DNA from: Hydractinia symbiolongicarpus
Lineage: Eukaryota > Cnidaria > Hydrozoa > Anthoathecata > Hydractiniidae
Assembly (NCBI RefSeq): GCF_029227915.1
Contig: NC_079879.1
Location: forward strand, 8,618,001 to 8,682,000
Reading direction: 5' to 3'
DNA: 64,000 nt
Positions 1 to 12,964 of the stretch are shown here, in pieces. The notes below the pieces were generated by a model. That model ran no database searches. It was not told the origin of the DNA and worked only from the letters and a program-made list of their open reading frames with translations. A program made the translations under genes and the position numbers. Position 1 is the first letter of the stretch, and every line of letters starts with the position of its first letter.

Positions 1-1148
1 ACAAGGGGATGGTGGATAATACCTTTTGTCATGCTTTTAAACTTTAGCCAGACCTTCAGCTATCCTTCCCTTTTCACAAATATATCTTTAATCATGACAA
101 AAAAAAGTTGTCAAAAATAAGGAAAAATTGCTTAGGTGCCCCTTATCCTCAATTTGAAAGACTTTTGCCAACCTTTTTATGAATGGGACAAAAAGTCCTT
201 AAAGCAGATCAGTGAAGTGAGCATGGTCTGTATGGCCCATTCAAAACAGAGTATAAAATTGTCAATATTTATAAACGTATAAATGCAAATATTGAATGAC
301 AATGTAAGATAAATCCTAGTGGGAAGACCCAGCATAATTTTCTTACCAGAAAATTGAAATTTTTTGGTCACAAACAAACTTTCTTTTTGATTGGTTACTT
401 CTATTGTTCTTTGCTCATGTGACTAATATAGTGAAATCCTTTCTTCTTCAATGTGTTGAGCAGGAATGGTCTTACTCTTTTAAACAAACATAATTAATTC
501 TTCTATCATTTAACAGGGTAAGATGTGTCAATGCTGGCTTTATGCTTATTGGTGGATTTTAATGCAAGGTTTGCTCTAAGAAATTACTTTGTGTGTCAGT
601 GTATTTGAATTAGGGATTTGCTCTAACACATTCCTCAAAGAAAAGCTTAGTTCGCTAGGTTGGATACACCCTAAATACTTTAATACCGATACTTCTTAGA
701 GCACCTAAAGTACATATATCTCTTGAAAACATTTTGAAGCAAACATTTATAAAGTAAACCTGAATCTTCCAATCTTCTTTGAGTATCTGCTTTCTATAAA
801 TGAGTTCAAAAAGAATTGAAATAGACAATGTTTTTTTATATTTATTATCATAAAAAAGATTAAAGAAAACTTTATATAAAAAAGAAAAACATCCGCTTCT
901 GTGTTTTTCTTTTTAGATATTTTTGTTGTTATTTACCATGGGTTTTTAAAGACAGAACAGGCATTCAACCTGTACAATATACTTAGCATATGTCTATAAC
1001 ATTGTTGTCTATAACGATGTCTATGTCTATAACTATAACATGTTTGTTGACATTTATTATTCTCAGATTAAATAGAATTTGATCACATATTTTTATATTA
1101 AATCAAAAAATCTATTGCTAAACTGCTCTGGCCAACCTCCTTTACAGT
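1..1148. other. Gene-free AT-rich stretch
   Basis: No convincing coding exon, RNA gene or transposon end is visible. Short open frames here are AT-rich, carry no recognisable domain and overlap on opposite strands. Confidence 0.6.
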
Positions 1149-1499
1149 GGCGCCGTAGATTAGTGGTTATAGCTCTCGTACTCTGTGCGGGAGACCGGGG
1201 TTCGATTCCTCTTGATGGCGATTCAACATGGGCGAGTGAATGTTACCATAGCCCCGGGTTAACCAAAGCCATGTGAGGGAAATTGGGAAGATGGCACACT
1301 GTGTGGGTGTTGGATGTTGCCGGGAGTTGTCTAGTAGAGCGCGGGCTCTAATTGGGTCTGCGTAGCTCAAAATGAGCATTAAATACTCTAGGACTCTCCA
1401 TCTACGCCATGGCCCCTCCTGGAAATAATAGACAGGGTATATCCCTCGATATTTGTGAGGCTAGCCATGTAAATTATGCACATCTATCTATCTATCTAC
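1149..1499 (+). mobile_element. tRNA-derived SINE (copy 1)
   Basis: The 5' part looks like a pol III tRNA promoter: an A-box-like stretch around 1157-1170 (TAGATTAGTGG) and a clear B box at 1199-1209 (GGTTCGATTCC). A non-tRNA body of about 250 bp follows, and the element ends in an (ATCT)n tail at 1482-1498, the usual SINE 3' end. The body contains a segment near 1365 (GTAGCTCAAAATGAGC) that is echoed in the minus-strand copy near 32.88 kb. Its middle (around 1250-1300) resembles the copy at 50.4 kb. The tRNA-like fold is imperfect, so a functional tRNA gene is unlikely. Confidence 0.75.
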
Positions 1500-2446
1500 A
1501 GAAAACATTGCGAAGTGGGTGTGACAAAATGTTTTGTCACTGGCTCCTACGTGCGTCTAAATTTTTCTATCCCCTCCCGCCTTCTTAAACTTTTGCTGTC
1601 AGCCTATCTAGCTAGCTAGCTATAGCTAGCTATATAATCAGCTAATAGCGCTAAAAAGCTGCCCCTTACTAAATTTTCCCTAGTATATAGATGGGGGAAT
1701 CTAGCTCTTTAATTAAGTTATATGATTTCGTGGAAAACGCTGGCCAATTTTTAACCTGAAAAATCTGTCAATTAGACAAAAATTGGATGATGATCTTTTG
1801 ATCTTGTTGAGAAGCGGCATATATATAGCTATATAGCCTAGCCTTGATAAATGTTTGTATTGTTAGATCCTGAGCACTATACTAGCCATGTAGCCACAGA
1901 TAAAATCTTGCTAGTTAATCTTGGAGAAGTTTTTTGCATTTTAAAGTTCCTGTTTAAACAATGCACAATATGCGAAAGGAAAGAATTTGATTCAGAACGT
2001 GAGAACAACAAAACAGTCTCCATTGCTAGGCTCTACCATCTTGGTTCCTTTTTTTCTTCTATTTTTCGGGTTTTTTTTAATTGTTTGCGCGTTTGCGAGA
2101 ACATGCGCGCGTTAATATTTCCGATTTGATATTTCAATATCCGGCTTTTGCATCGGGATTTAATTTCTGTTTTTAATATAGTCTCCTGCTGGGACTTGTT
2201 CAACGATACTAAACCCAAAATGTTTTCTTCCTTGACCACAACACCGTACATAACTGTTACAATAATGTCAAAACTTAAGCAAATCAAATTCAATAATTTT
2301 TCACCAGATTGCAGCTTTTGTTTTAAGAAATCCCTTGCGATTATTTACACGATCAATACAACGCGTTTTAAATGTTTAGCTATCAAAACTTCAAAACTAT
2401 ATCAACAAACAATACTGAATGGATACATTTGGTTCCTCTACAGACT
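1500..2446. other. Gene-free stretch with TAGCTA palindromes
   Basis: AT-rich sequence with a cluster of TAGCTAGCTA/TATAGCTA self-complementary repeats at about 1606-1640. Open frames on both strands (around 1851-2470) show no domain or splice context. Confidence 0.5.
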
Positions 2447-2530
2447 CACCCTCGCTCCCAGGGTTTTGTAACTTTCTGATAAGAATACGTCCTTTTTTTA
2501 ATAAAGACAATAATTCCTGGGAACGAGAGT
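2447..2530. repeat. Short palindromic 'CCTCGYTCCCAGG' element
   Basis: The left end reads CCCTCGCTCCCAGGG and the right end reads CCTGGGAACGAGAG, which are near-complementary inverted ends about 84 bp apart. Better preserved relatives occur near 39.4, 44.1, 51.8 and 52.6 kb. Confidence 0.5.
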
Positions 2531-3576
2531 TTTATAGACGATTATTGACACGAACATCTTTGAAAGATAATTCATTAAATTTCCATTAAAAAAATTTTTA
2601 CTCCAATAAAAGCAATTAGCAGAATCAACTTCAGTCTCTTTTTCTTAAATTTTTCACTTGCTTTACATAGACTGGAAACGTAAGAAAATGAATATTGTTG
2701 TTAAAAAGAAAAGAAAATGGAAGAAAAAGAAAACTGTCAAAATCGTCACTTTAATGATACGTGTTCATTAATAATATATATTTTCGAATTTCGTGAAATT
2801 TGCACATGTTGTTATTTGGTGTTTCACAAAGAAATAATGGAAACGTGTTCAATGTGTATCTGATATTGGTCGATCGCTCAAACATACATGGTGTGGTAAG
2901 ACATGATCATTTTCTTACCGTTTAATTACCAATGATGTTCTCTCACATTTTTCTATCACCACAAAAAATTGACCCAAGTTATCTTTATAAAAATCACAAA
3001 AATATTAACAAATCATTGCTCATTTTGTTAGATCTCAGACTCCTTCAAGTCTTGAGAACGAAGCTGATGACTTGATGACGATAAGTAGGATAGGATTGAA
3101 AATAAACATGTCTAAAAAAGTACTTAAGTAAGTGCAAACTGGCCATTTTTGAAAGCATGAAGCAATAAGAAAAAAACCTAAAAAGGCCTAGACTGGTGTC
3201 TTTACCCGATGTTATCTTAAAGGTTCTAATTTTTGCGGATTTAAATTTTGCGAATTTGCTCCTAACATTTCACAAAAATATTCTGTTTTTGGTGGTTCAC
3301 AAAAATAAATTAGTTTAGCAGTTTCTTCAAAAATTACCGCAAAATTTGTTTTTTTTGCGTTCTGTTTGAAAGCAGGGCGAAGATTGATAAAACACAATAA
3401 AATTTTGCAGCTTTTCCCTCGAAGCACTCTTTTAATCCCAAACAAATGCTTCACTTCTTTGTGTGTTGTCATTTACTGGTGTTGTTGCATTTTAATTTAA
3501 TTTTTAGGAGTACGATATTCTAACAAATTATAATCACTGGTGTAAACTCTTATAAAACGGGTTACAAAACTCTTAT
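2531..3576. other. Gene-free AT-rich stretch
   Basis: No supported coding sequence or transposon end seen. Confidence 0.5.
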
Positions 3577-3630
3577 AAATCGGGTTACAAATCGATTGCC
3601 TCGTTAGGCAATCGATTTGTAACCCGATTT
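3577..3630. repeat. Perfect inverted repeat, 24-bp arms, 6-nt loop
   Basis: Arms at 3577-3600 and 3607-3630 are perfectly complementary around the loop TCGTTA. The left arm starts AAATCGGGTTACAAATCG. The motif CTTATAAAACGGGTTACAAA directly upstream (about 3549-3570) repeats the arm's outer half, so the left arm lies in a short tandem repeat. It could be a folded-back MITE end or a replication-derived palindrome. Confidence 0.9.
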
Positions 3631-5440
3631 ACACCACAGGTTTTAATGGTTACAAATCGACATAATTTTCTTTGCATTGTTCTATATTCCAATTCACAGT
3701 TGATACTAAAAGACCGCTAAGCCGTATTTTCTAACAAAAAAACTGCTTTGGTATTACCTTGGATAGGAAAAATAAAGAAAAGATAAGTTGCTCTTTGAGT
3801 AGAATGCCGTACTTAATTCAAGTTCAAATGCGCATGTTAACGCAACCTAGATTCCAGGGTTAGTAGCGTTTTTTCTTGGTGTGAGGATGAAACGCGTAAG
3901 ATATGCCCTGATGTCGAGGTTGAAGTTAACGCTGCATTTAGCTATCTCCTGTTTATTTTATTTGGCACTTCGTTTATTTACCCTCCAAAAGTGTTTAATT
4001 TTTATTAAATGGAAGAAAAATGCATGCTATATTGTCAGTTGAAACAAAAATTCAAAAAAAGATGAATCTGAAGATGAAAAAAAAAGATGAAGTACTCTGT
4101 TTAACATCGCTTTAAGATCGCTCTAAAACCAATCGTATTAAAAACACCTTATACAAGAAGTCCAACACTTCTTGACGGCGTCCCGTAAAAATATCATAGG
4201 TATAGAGAAGCCCTGAGTTATTAAACCAAAATGTTTAAATATCTACGAGTTCTTGTTGATTAACTGGTGCTATCTCATTTACTAAAGCTTCAGATACAAC
4301 CAAGAAAGTTTGTAACTCCTTTGATACAACAAATTGGATAATGATGCTTGCACTGGATTCTTAAACAGGACTGGATGTTCTATGGAGCACGTATGTGTTA
4401 ATGAAAAGTCGTTCAGCTGTTGGTTTGTTTTGAAACGTCATATAGATTTCTTCTTAAGAACTTAACTACCATGAAATTTGACAGACTTGGAAAATTTGTA
4501 TCCTGAGTTGCATTTAAATTCTCATGTAACGGTAGTCTCAAACGCAACTCTCCAGCAGTTCTCCACATAGCGACAGTATAAATACCTCGCAGGATTTTGG
4601 GCTTCGAATGTGATAGTTAACACATATATTATTGTTGAACGGGTTATTATTTGTCTCGCCAAATCAACTTTAATTTTTTGTTAACTAGAACCTTTGTCAT
4701 ATATTTCGTTTAAAAAATAATCATGGCAGTACATCATACTTGAAGTATTTTTCACATCACATCGCACACGAACTAGATAACCCATGGTCAACTCAGAAAA
4801 ATTACTTAAATGTTTTTTTTCTGGCAATAGAAAGCAGTTGAGTGTCTGCGAAAATAAGTTGCGATGCTGATTCAGCAAGTATTATGAAAAAAATTGAATG
4901 TTTCATGCAAAAAAACTTTCTTTTATGTCTTCTTATTAGAAAGAATAGCAAGGTTCATTTTGTGTCAGCTATGTTGAGAGTTTTTCATAAGTATTTGATT
5001 GTAGTTTTGCTGGTGCAATCAATTTCTGTCCGCTATTTAGTGACGCAATATGGATACTTTCTGTCATCACTTTTTTTTGTGCTTCAGGAAATTGACACTT
5101 TGGACACGTATTTCAAGTATGCTTGAGCAACATATTCGAAATAACTGGGAAATTAAGGAAAATTTATTGCGAAAAGTGCCCTCTTGAAAGATTTTCAGGA
5201 AAGATGTAATTTGCTCAAAATCATCATTTTAGGAACTGTGTTGAAAAATAGCGAGCAAAAGATGTTTGAATTTTGATATAATAATAATTTGCATGTGATA
5301 TAATTAGGTAAGTCAAGTATCTTGACATTATTCATCACATGTATAAACAGGTGACTGAGTCTTGCTCAACCGATTTTTGCAACCCATAAGAAAAGCAAAG
5401 CTGTCTTTCACTGAAGAAAAATGGCGATGGATTTAAAAGC
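3631..5440. other. Gene-free AT-rich stretch
   Basis: No coding exon with domain or splice support. The longer open frames on both strands around 4681-5126 are AT-rich and look like chance. Confidence 0.5.
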
Positions 5441-5448
5441 ATATGGTG

Positions 5449-5572
5449 GGAACCTTAAGTTGCGTGGAAAGTTATTTGTACTAAACAAAAACAAATTAAA
5501 ACATTTTTGCTGAAAGAGTTTATGCGTTGTATGCCCACACATTGCTTTCAGAACAATAAAAAATTTAGCTAA
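5449..5572 (+). repeat. Local duplication, copy A
   Basis: About 124 bp closely matching 6056-6179. Shared blocks include TTGCGTGGAAAGTTATTTGT, AAACAAAAACAAATTAAAAC and CATTGCTTTCAGAACAATAA, in the same order and orientation. The sequences diverge abruptly outside the match. No coding capacity is obvious. Confidence 0.8.
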
Positions 5573-6055
5573 ACCGCACGCAAATGTCTTGTTACTGCTA
5601 AGTCCTGAACCAATCGTAACTTCTTAGGAAATTGTGATACTTTAAACAAATTATAGAGGTACATTCCAACCATATTTTAGCAACATATTTTAAGTAATTG
5701 GACAAATGAGGAAAGATTGTTGTAAAATAAAATTGTTTGGAATGACTAGTGTGGAAATAAACATAAATAAATAAATAAAAAGGATACAATTTTACTCGAT
5801 ATCGTTCTTATTTTTGAAGGTTTCGCATCCTTACAACAAATCAAAATGAGGTATCGCTTTGTAAAGAAAAAATATCGTTATTGATTTTTCCAAGATTTCA
5901 AAAGTCTTTTCGCAGCAAAACCTTGTATTCTTCTAAAGTAAAGTAATAAAGCATTTTAAATTTACTAGTCGTTAACTACTAAAAAATACATATATTTCGT
6001 GCATTCTTAACACGACATCAGCCCACAATGGGTATTATTAATAAAGAAAAGCGTG

Positions 6056-6179
6056 GCGGGAACCTTCTGTTGCGTGGAAAGTTATTTGTACAAAACAAAA
6101 ACAAATTAAAACGTTGTTGCGGAAAACGTTTATCAATTGTATGCCCCCACATTGCTTTCAGAACAATAAAATTATTTTT
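6056..6179 (+). repeat. Local duplication, copy B
   Basis: Direct-repeat partner of 5449-5572, about 600 bp downstream. The two have the same block order and differ by scattered substitutions, so the duplication is not recent. Confidence 0.8.
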
Positions 6180-7410
6180 TGTTGGAATGTACAAACACAA
6201 CGTTTTTCTTTGTATGTAAATGTCATTATAAAAGATTATTTCTTTGGGTTTGCAAAAAGAAATAATTTTATAACAAAACACCTATATTACTTTCATTGAT
6301 AGCGGGTAGGAAGATCAAATTTCTATTTGTACAGGGCATTCAACAACAATGACTTATACTGCTAGCAATTTTCACATGCATGCCCCAACTTGTGCTTTTA
6401 AAAAGTTATGTTTTAAAGGCTAAAGATGAAAATGTTATACGTAAGATTGGAAATCAAATTCGAGAAATTCAACACTTTTGTAAGTGTTGAATACTCTTTC
6501 GTATTCTCATGCTGGTAGATATTAGGTTATATTTTTGCTAGCTATGCTTATTATGCCTCAGATATTGGGAATTCCTGTTAAACAGTTCAAAGCCTACGTT
6601 CTCGTACCCAGAGCTCTATGAAGCTCTTGTAAAATGCAGTCAGTCATGTTTTACAAGTAATAGTGTCATCAGTCACCAAATTGTTATTTATTAACTTATG
6701 TTACATGTTTGTTGATAATTTTAAAATTAGTTTAAATGTCAGTAATATTGACAAGAAAACTTTCACCCTTTCTTCAAGGCTGTTTCACACCTGGAATATG
6801 CTGACTGTACAGAACCCCTCACCCCGCCCCCATCAGCATGTCATAGGCATAAAAAAGACTTGTTGACAAGGTTGAACAAAATTGACTGTCCTCAACTTGG
6901 TAGGTATTCTAAATCATTATTGCCAATTCTTTTGATTTGTCTTATACTGATTTATGTTTGATATTATCGGTATGTTGACACAGTTATATCATTTGACCCT
7001 CAACTGCAGGAGCCTGTGCTTTTTTTATTGTCAATAATAGGAGAGTGACTCACTGAGAGGGTTTTAAAAATACAAGTTGTTACATAAAACATATTACGAG
7101 TTATATGCGTCGAGTGATTTGCGGTCCATCTATTTGTTTGTTAACTGACGCAAACATCTCTATTGTCAACATGAAAGCGTGGAGTAACCTTGCCGAGTTA
7201 AACTGTCATCGAAATTTGTTTTTTATTGTCGTATGTAAGGCTGTAATTATTACGCAATATATACTCTCTTCCCCGCCAACACTTCTTACAGCTGTTGTTA
7301 AGGGGAACCTTACAAAGGTCTTTTGACCCCACCTATGCACATAAACGCTGAAAAAACTATGCGTAGGCCAGGAGAACTGCACACTTGAACACTTTTAAAC
7401 CAGTTTTACT
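6180..7410. other. Gene-free stretch
   Basis: AT-rich, with no supported gene. Small open frames at about 6663-6866 and 7105-7326 have no domain, signal peptide or splice evidence. Confidence 0.5.
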
Positions 7411-7711
7411 CGGAAATGGTGTAGTGGTAGCGCATTCGACTTGTAATCATAAGGTTTCAGGTTCGAGTCCCCACTACGGCGCACTTTAAATGCAGTGTTG
7501 TCAGCTCATTTGGTGCCATCTACTGACTGCTAGCCGGCTTGTGTGGCATACAAGCAAGTTAGAGCAATCCTATACGTATCTCTGGCGGTAATGTAACATA
7601 GTTACAGTCGGAGGGGTGGAAGAGCCAACCGTTAGGATGGAATTCCCAAGGACGATAAAACTTCCCGTTACTTACTTACTTGCTTACTTACTTACTTACT
7701 TGCTTACTTAC
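7411..7711 (+). mobile_element. tRNA-Thr-like SINE (copy 2, second family)
   Basis: The head (7411-7483) has an A-box-like GTGTAGTGGTAGCGC, an anticodon-loop-like CTTGTAA (would read TGT, Thr) and a B box GGTTCGAGTCC at 7460-7470, ending in CACTACGGCGC. The 5' acceptor strand does not pair with the 3' strand, so this is not a working tRNA gene. About 190 bp of unrelated body follow, then a (CTTA/CTTG)n tail at about 7670-7711. A head, body and simple-repeat tail together make a SINE. Confidence 0.75.
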
Positions 7712-10020
7712 TCTCAACCTGACGCATGGCCAATAACCGTAAAAAGCTTATTGGACGAGATAACTTCGTCCTTGTAATTAGACACATGTAAAGCTGGTTT
7801 AAAGTGACAACTGTTCAACAAGAGGTCATGTTCGTTGTGTAAATTTACGTATATGAAAGATTTGGCCATAAAGAATATATTTGTCAAAAAAAAAAAAAAT
7901 AGGTTTATATTTCCTTAAAAAATATAATTCGAAACAATGTTTTCGTCCCGGAGAGTTAAAATCAACTTTAAAGCATTGATTTCAGGTAAACCAATTCGCT
8001 GGAAATCGGGAGTTCTAAAACTTGCGTAACTCGTGTTTTCAATTAAAACCTGTCTGACTTCCTCTTTACACACATGTATCATTCAGTTTGTGTATCACTT
8101 CTATCATTAAAAATTACTAATCTCGCATTGAACCCTACTAATCCATTAATGGCTTCTGAGAAACTCTATGGAAACGTAATACTACTTATAACATGCGACC
8201 ATGCGTTTTCGAAAATTAATGAAAAAAAAAACACCGATTTAAAAAGCCTTACCGAAATATTAACCTTAGCTACATATAAACCTCAATAAAGATTATCACC
8301 GCATACACTGATACCGCTAAGCTTTACCTCGCGTGTCGTGGGGCCATTGGGAAATTTATAGAAAGTGAACATGACAAAGCAATTTTTAAAATTTTACCTC
8401 TTCTACTTTGAAAGATAGAACTAAAAGTCATTGTTTGAAGCTTTATGATATGGATTAGATTATTTAAAGACAAAACTGAAATCTAATTTCCAGGCTCCTG
8501 TTACATTCAAACCGCTACCTTTTATACCTTCATTCATTTCAATTTCAGCAGGAAATAATGAAGAGAGGAAACAAAATACTTGTATAAACCATGGAGGTAT
8601 AAAGGAAATCTTTTATGTATAAACTTGATAATAATATATTTTTAAGCAATATAGTACAGCATAAATTCACTGCAATTTATCACCTCATGAAGGAAAGGCG
8701 AAATATAAAAATATATATATATAAAATATTAGAAGTTTTTGTTAACATTAAAAAGAATATTTTCTAAAAACATAATGCGTTCACCCTCGCCCCCGAGCCA
8801 TCATTCCGGTATTTATCCACAAAAAAATTTCCTGGTAACTAGGTTGCATTGAACTGAGAATACGAAGACAAAATTAAACTAGATACAATTTAAAATCAAA
8901 AACTTTAAACTGTACAGGAACAGAAAGTTTCTGTTACACATCTCTTTTCATCATGGCGGCTTGTTGATGATTTTGTGTCAACATCGTTTACTGGTTGTCA
9001 AGAGAGCCTTTGACAACATAAGCCGCATTGGTGCGTACGAAATCTATCTAAATAAAGACATGACGTATAAATCCAAAACAATTTTGTTGAACCACATTGA
9101 GTGATGTGGCTTACATAACGTTGTGGCCACTTACAAAGTTGATTTATTGACCAAATATATGAGTAGAATTTAAGGCTTATAGGGTGGATTAGAGGTGTAT
9201 GATCTGATGATTACTCATCATTATATTTACTCAATTTTTCAGTTGTCTTGGTTAGTACATGTTTTGTTTTTACATAAGCATAACTTGGGCGCAGATAGAG
9301 AAATATATTAAGCATATTGCTCACCCTTAGTAAATCCTTCTGATCTGTGTTTTTTTTCTTTTCTCGATGGGTATTATACAGTCTTTTGAAGCTTAACATC
9401 ACTGCACTGTCTGAACTTAGCCTTGTGTAATTATACCTTTAGTTTTATGGCTGTATTTAAAAGCTAAGAACAAAACGCACATAGGGGAAATTTTTAAATT
9501 TTAATTTTTTTCTCCCCACATATAAGCATACTCTAAGCCTGATTGTTTTTTTTTCGCATAAGCATATCCCAGACTGATTCCAAATTTTCACTTGCTTATA
9601 AAAAAAACATGTACTACCCATGAGGTTAAAGTTTCCTGGGAAATTAAAATCAAAATTGAATTAAACTTAACAACAGCGCCTAATTCTAAGTGCTAAGAAG
9701 AGTAAAGCAGTCTTTATACGTTTTTTTTGTCAGTACTACTTCCCTAAAGTTCACCATAAGCTCATAATCCTCGAATAAACGTCATCGTTGTCCTCAATGA
9801 TGCAAAGTTATGTATTATGTTACGAAATATCTACGATTATTAAATGAAAACACGGGTAGTAGTCGTTGAACTGTTCAGGGCTCTTGCATCACCGTAAAAA
9901 ATTACACTGTCGCTAGGTTTTAGTTTCTTGACAGTATTTTACTTTTGATTGCAGAAGTCACAATAAATAGATTTAACGTAAACCACATACAGTTACAAGT
10001 GGATAAGTTACACTGATGTT
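7712..10020. other. Gene-free AT-rich stretch
   Basis: No supported genes. The frames at 8074-8289 and 9211-9402 have no recognisable features. Confidence 0.5.
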
Positions 10021-10024
10021 TAAA

Positions 10025-10200
10025 TACCACCATAGTTGGTGGTAGCGAGTTCGTTTTCAATTCTCAAGTCTGCGACCGCAAGTCGAATCCGACTCACTGT
10101 GTGATCATATGCTAGCCATTTACAAGGCAGCACTGTCTTGATTTCGTTGTAACGTGAGAACTAACAAATTGAAGCTCGAATCTAAGCTAGTGCAATTTTC
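10025..10200 (+). mobile_element. Possible decayed tRNA-like SINE head
   Basis: A-box-like TAGTTGGTGGTAGCGAG (about 10033-10049) and B-box-like AAGTCGAATCC (about 10080-10090) lie at tRNA-like spacing. No tail is visible. Weak call based on pol III box resemblance only. Confidence 0.3.
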
Positions 10201-12180
10201 ACCTAGGAATGAGCGTATAGTAATAACTAAAAACATCTAAAAAACGCAAAAAATTTGTAAGCAAATGCAAACTAAGAAACAGGAAAGCAATCCAATGTCG
10301 GTATGTCAATGGTAACAGTTCCGTAGCTAACATTAGACACTATATTGGGGAGATTAAACATAACGTTGTCATTGACTCTCTGTCCAATGTTACAGCCAAC
10401 AAAGCTTGGTTAAAACAAGGAAAGACATTTGAAGCATTGTTCGAAATCATCTTCAGTATTTTTTCAGACATGGCGACATTAATCGTCGACCACATTTTAC
10501 TGATCACGCATGCATCACCCTAATCAACGCCGATAAATGGCGGGAAATAAAAAGTTCAAAACAAATCGACTTAATTAATTGCGTCTCATTATTGACTTCA
10601 TCCCTGACATCCAATCGAGGTAATTCGCAGCAACATCACTGGGTAAATACTAATTTAACGTAATGCCGAAACACCTAATTAATAGCGTGCTTTGATCAAA
10701 GAAAACGCCGACATTTGATGCCTGTAAATGCATATGACGAAAATAAGAATACTCAAAAAGGTTTTTGTGTATAACATGATATTGTGTAACTATGCCTGTA
10801 TTTGTTAGCAAGAGTTAGGGGTTAGACAGGCCTCTACAAGTCTAATAAGTCAAGCCTGGAATGTGATAATGTGTAAATGAAGTCTAATTCCTTTTTTGAA
10901 TGTAGTAAATAGGTATTTGCACTCTTATATCTGGCTGTTTTAAAAAAATGGTACATTAGGGATTGCAGGACACACTTTGTCACCCACGTTCCTCTCTTTC
11001 CCCTCCCCCCCATATAAAAACATTCACTTACCTATGTTAATAAGCTACAACTCTATATTATACCGGACGTGTTTCGTTTTGTAAAAAAGGTCTGCAATCG
11101 AGGTTGCTTCATACTGATACCTTCGTGCTTCGTGACGATTCTGAAATAATATATACTTGTCCAAACTTTATTGGAGTTTCTTCTTCCAACTTTAACATTA
11201 CCGCTGGTATCGGTAAACAGTAGTTACTCAACATTAGAAGGCAAGGACTCTCTGTTGGGATTACTCCACAATATGTAGCCTTGTCCTGTTTTGTCACAAA
11301 TGGAACTGCGTGAATGGACAATGTATACTTGTATTTAATATATTCTCTAGGTGGGCACGGAGAATTTTTAGATATTTTTAACTTACAATATGATAAGGGT
11401 ATGGTGTATTTAAACTCCAAAAGGAAAAATATAATAATAAGTTTGAGTTGCTTGTGAGCTATGAAGTAAAATTTATCTAAATTCGCTGCACGTACGTGTA
11501 TTGTCTTAAGTAGTAGAAATGATTTATGAAACAGTACTTGTAAAGAAAAATGTACATGAAAGTATAGATTCAATCATGGCTATGCGTTTTAGCGTTGCTT
11601 TTTATTGTAAACCAGAGAAGTCACAATGTGGAAAAGAGTTATTTTATTTATTTTTTGCTACGTCATATATTCTACTATCTACACAGATATCAACGGTCAT
11701 AATGTTATCCATTCATAGTTTGCCTTGTAGGAAAAAAAATCATTCTGAAGTGACCATAAAAGGGCTGAAAAGACTTGTAATAATCCTTACCCTTTGTAAA
11801 AATTTATAGAAACACGCCCAAAAATGGGTGACGTTTTTTGTTTACGGAAATGCAACTACGCAATGGTATGAAACACTTTATGTAGGTGTTTAAACAAATT
11901 GATGAGTTATAAAAAGTACATTCATGTTAATTGCAATCAAATAAATCAACACAGAAGAGTTGAAAAAAAAATGTAAAAATCGTTACATACTATATATAAC
12001 TAATATAATTAATTTCCTTTTTTGATTAGATTTCCATAACGACAATTAATTAACTCGCATATTGTTTGGTGCTAATCACATCTTAAGTACAAAGTCGCAA
12101 TTAGACATTGAAATGGAGTTCAACCGCAGGAATGTCAAGATGGACACATCCACTGGTTTGACAGGTAATCGAGGCAAAGT
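10201..12180. other. Gene-free stretch upstream of the secreted peptide gene
   Basis: No supported coding exon. Two overlapping opposite-strand open frames (11109-11573 minus, 11519-11809 plus) lack domains and splice context, and neither can be favoured. Confidence 0.45.
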
Positions 12181-12189
12181 TGTTATGAG

Positions 12190-12196
12190 TATAAAA
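12190..12196 (+). promoter_or_regulatory. TATA box of the secreted peptide gene
   Basis: TATAAAA lies 94 nt upstream of the start codon. A start site some 25-30 nt downstream would give a short 5' UTR of about 65 nt. The element sits in a less AT-rich patch (GAGTATAAAACGAGCG), which makes it stand out from background AT. Confidence 0.6.
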
Positions 12197-12283
12197 CGAG
12201 CGAAGTGTGTTCATTTTCCATCAATCTGAGTTTAAATCGGATCTGAACGGATCAATCTTAGATCGTTTTGAACCACTAGAAAT

Positions 12284-12920
12284 ATGAAAGGTATATATAT
12301 ACTTATTTATTAGTTTTACGCTACTTTTTTTTCTGTTTAGTTTTTGTTAGCTAGACATCTCTCTGGTTAATATATAATCTATAAGATACTGAAGAAAAGA
12401 ATAATTAAAAATTATAAAATATAATTTAATAATTTGCTTGTTTCGTAGTTTTCAACATTTCGACGATCCTCCTTCTTACCACGTTGGTGATTCTCTCATC
12501 CCATAAAGAGGTAAATTTTTTTTTTATTCTATTAATTTTATTTATTCTTGGAAAAATCACGAAACAAAAAATGCCATCTTTAATTTATTTCACATTTTAT
12601 TCATTAGACATTCTTAATCCATACACACCCTGTACATAGCGATAAAATTCCACTTCTATGTTTTTTTTAAGCTGTGATTAATTTTCTTTCTTTCAGACTC
12701 GACATTTCTATCCTCTGTATAGCTACTTCTGTTTCTATTAACTCTGTTTTTTTTTTAATTTCAGGTTTATGCGATGAGACGTTGTTTCTTTAAAAGTTGT
12801 CTACCAGCATCGAACCCTAGCTGCAATGATTGTATCGAGGGTCCACATTTTGAACCTCTACACATGGGTTCAACTTGTTTTTGCATACCTTCATATATAG
12901 ATGTTGACCCCGGAGTATGA
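12284..12920 (+). CDS. Small secreted six-cysteine peptide, three coding exons
   Basis: Three exons join in frame: 12284-12290 (ATG AAA G), 12449-12510 and 12765-12917 plus stop 12918-12920. All introns are GT-AG: donors GTATAT and GTAAAT, acceptors TTTCGTAG and TTTAATTTCAG. The product is 74 residues. Residues 1-26 form a signal peptide: a lysine, a hydrophobic Ile/Leu/Thr/Val core, then Val-Tyr-Ala before a likely cleavage site. The mature part of about 48 residues starts with two arginines and has six cysteines at 30, 35, 43, 46, 61 and 63, spacing C-x4-C-x7-C-x2-C-x14-C-x-C. It is therefore probably exported and held by three disulfides. I do not recognise the family. It could be a signalling peptide, an antimicrobial peptide, a protease inhibitor or a toxin-like peptide, and the sequence does not decide among these. 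The TATA box upstream and poly(A) signal downstream support a real, short transcript. Confidence 0.75.
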
Positions 12921-12964
12921 AAAAGTGAAATGAAACATAAAAAAGAAAACGAATGTTAAACGAA

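Noticed and set aside
7411-7483. Functional tRNA-Thr gene
   Set aside because: The 5' and 3' acceptor strands do not pair and a SINE body plus tail follows, so it is a SINE head.
11109-11573. 154-codon minus-strand ORF as a gene
   Set aside because: No domain, AT-rich codons, overlaps an equally plausible frame on the other strand, and no splice or promoter support.
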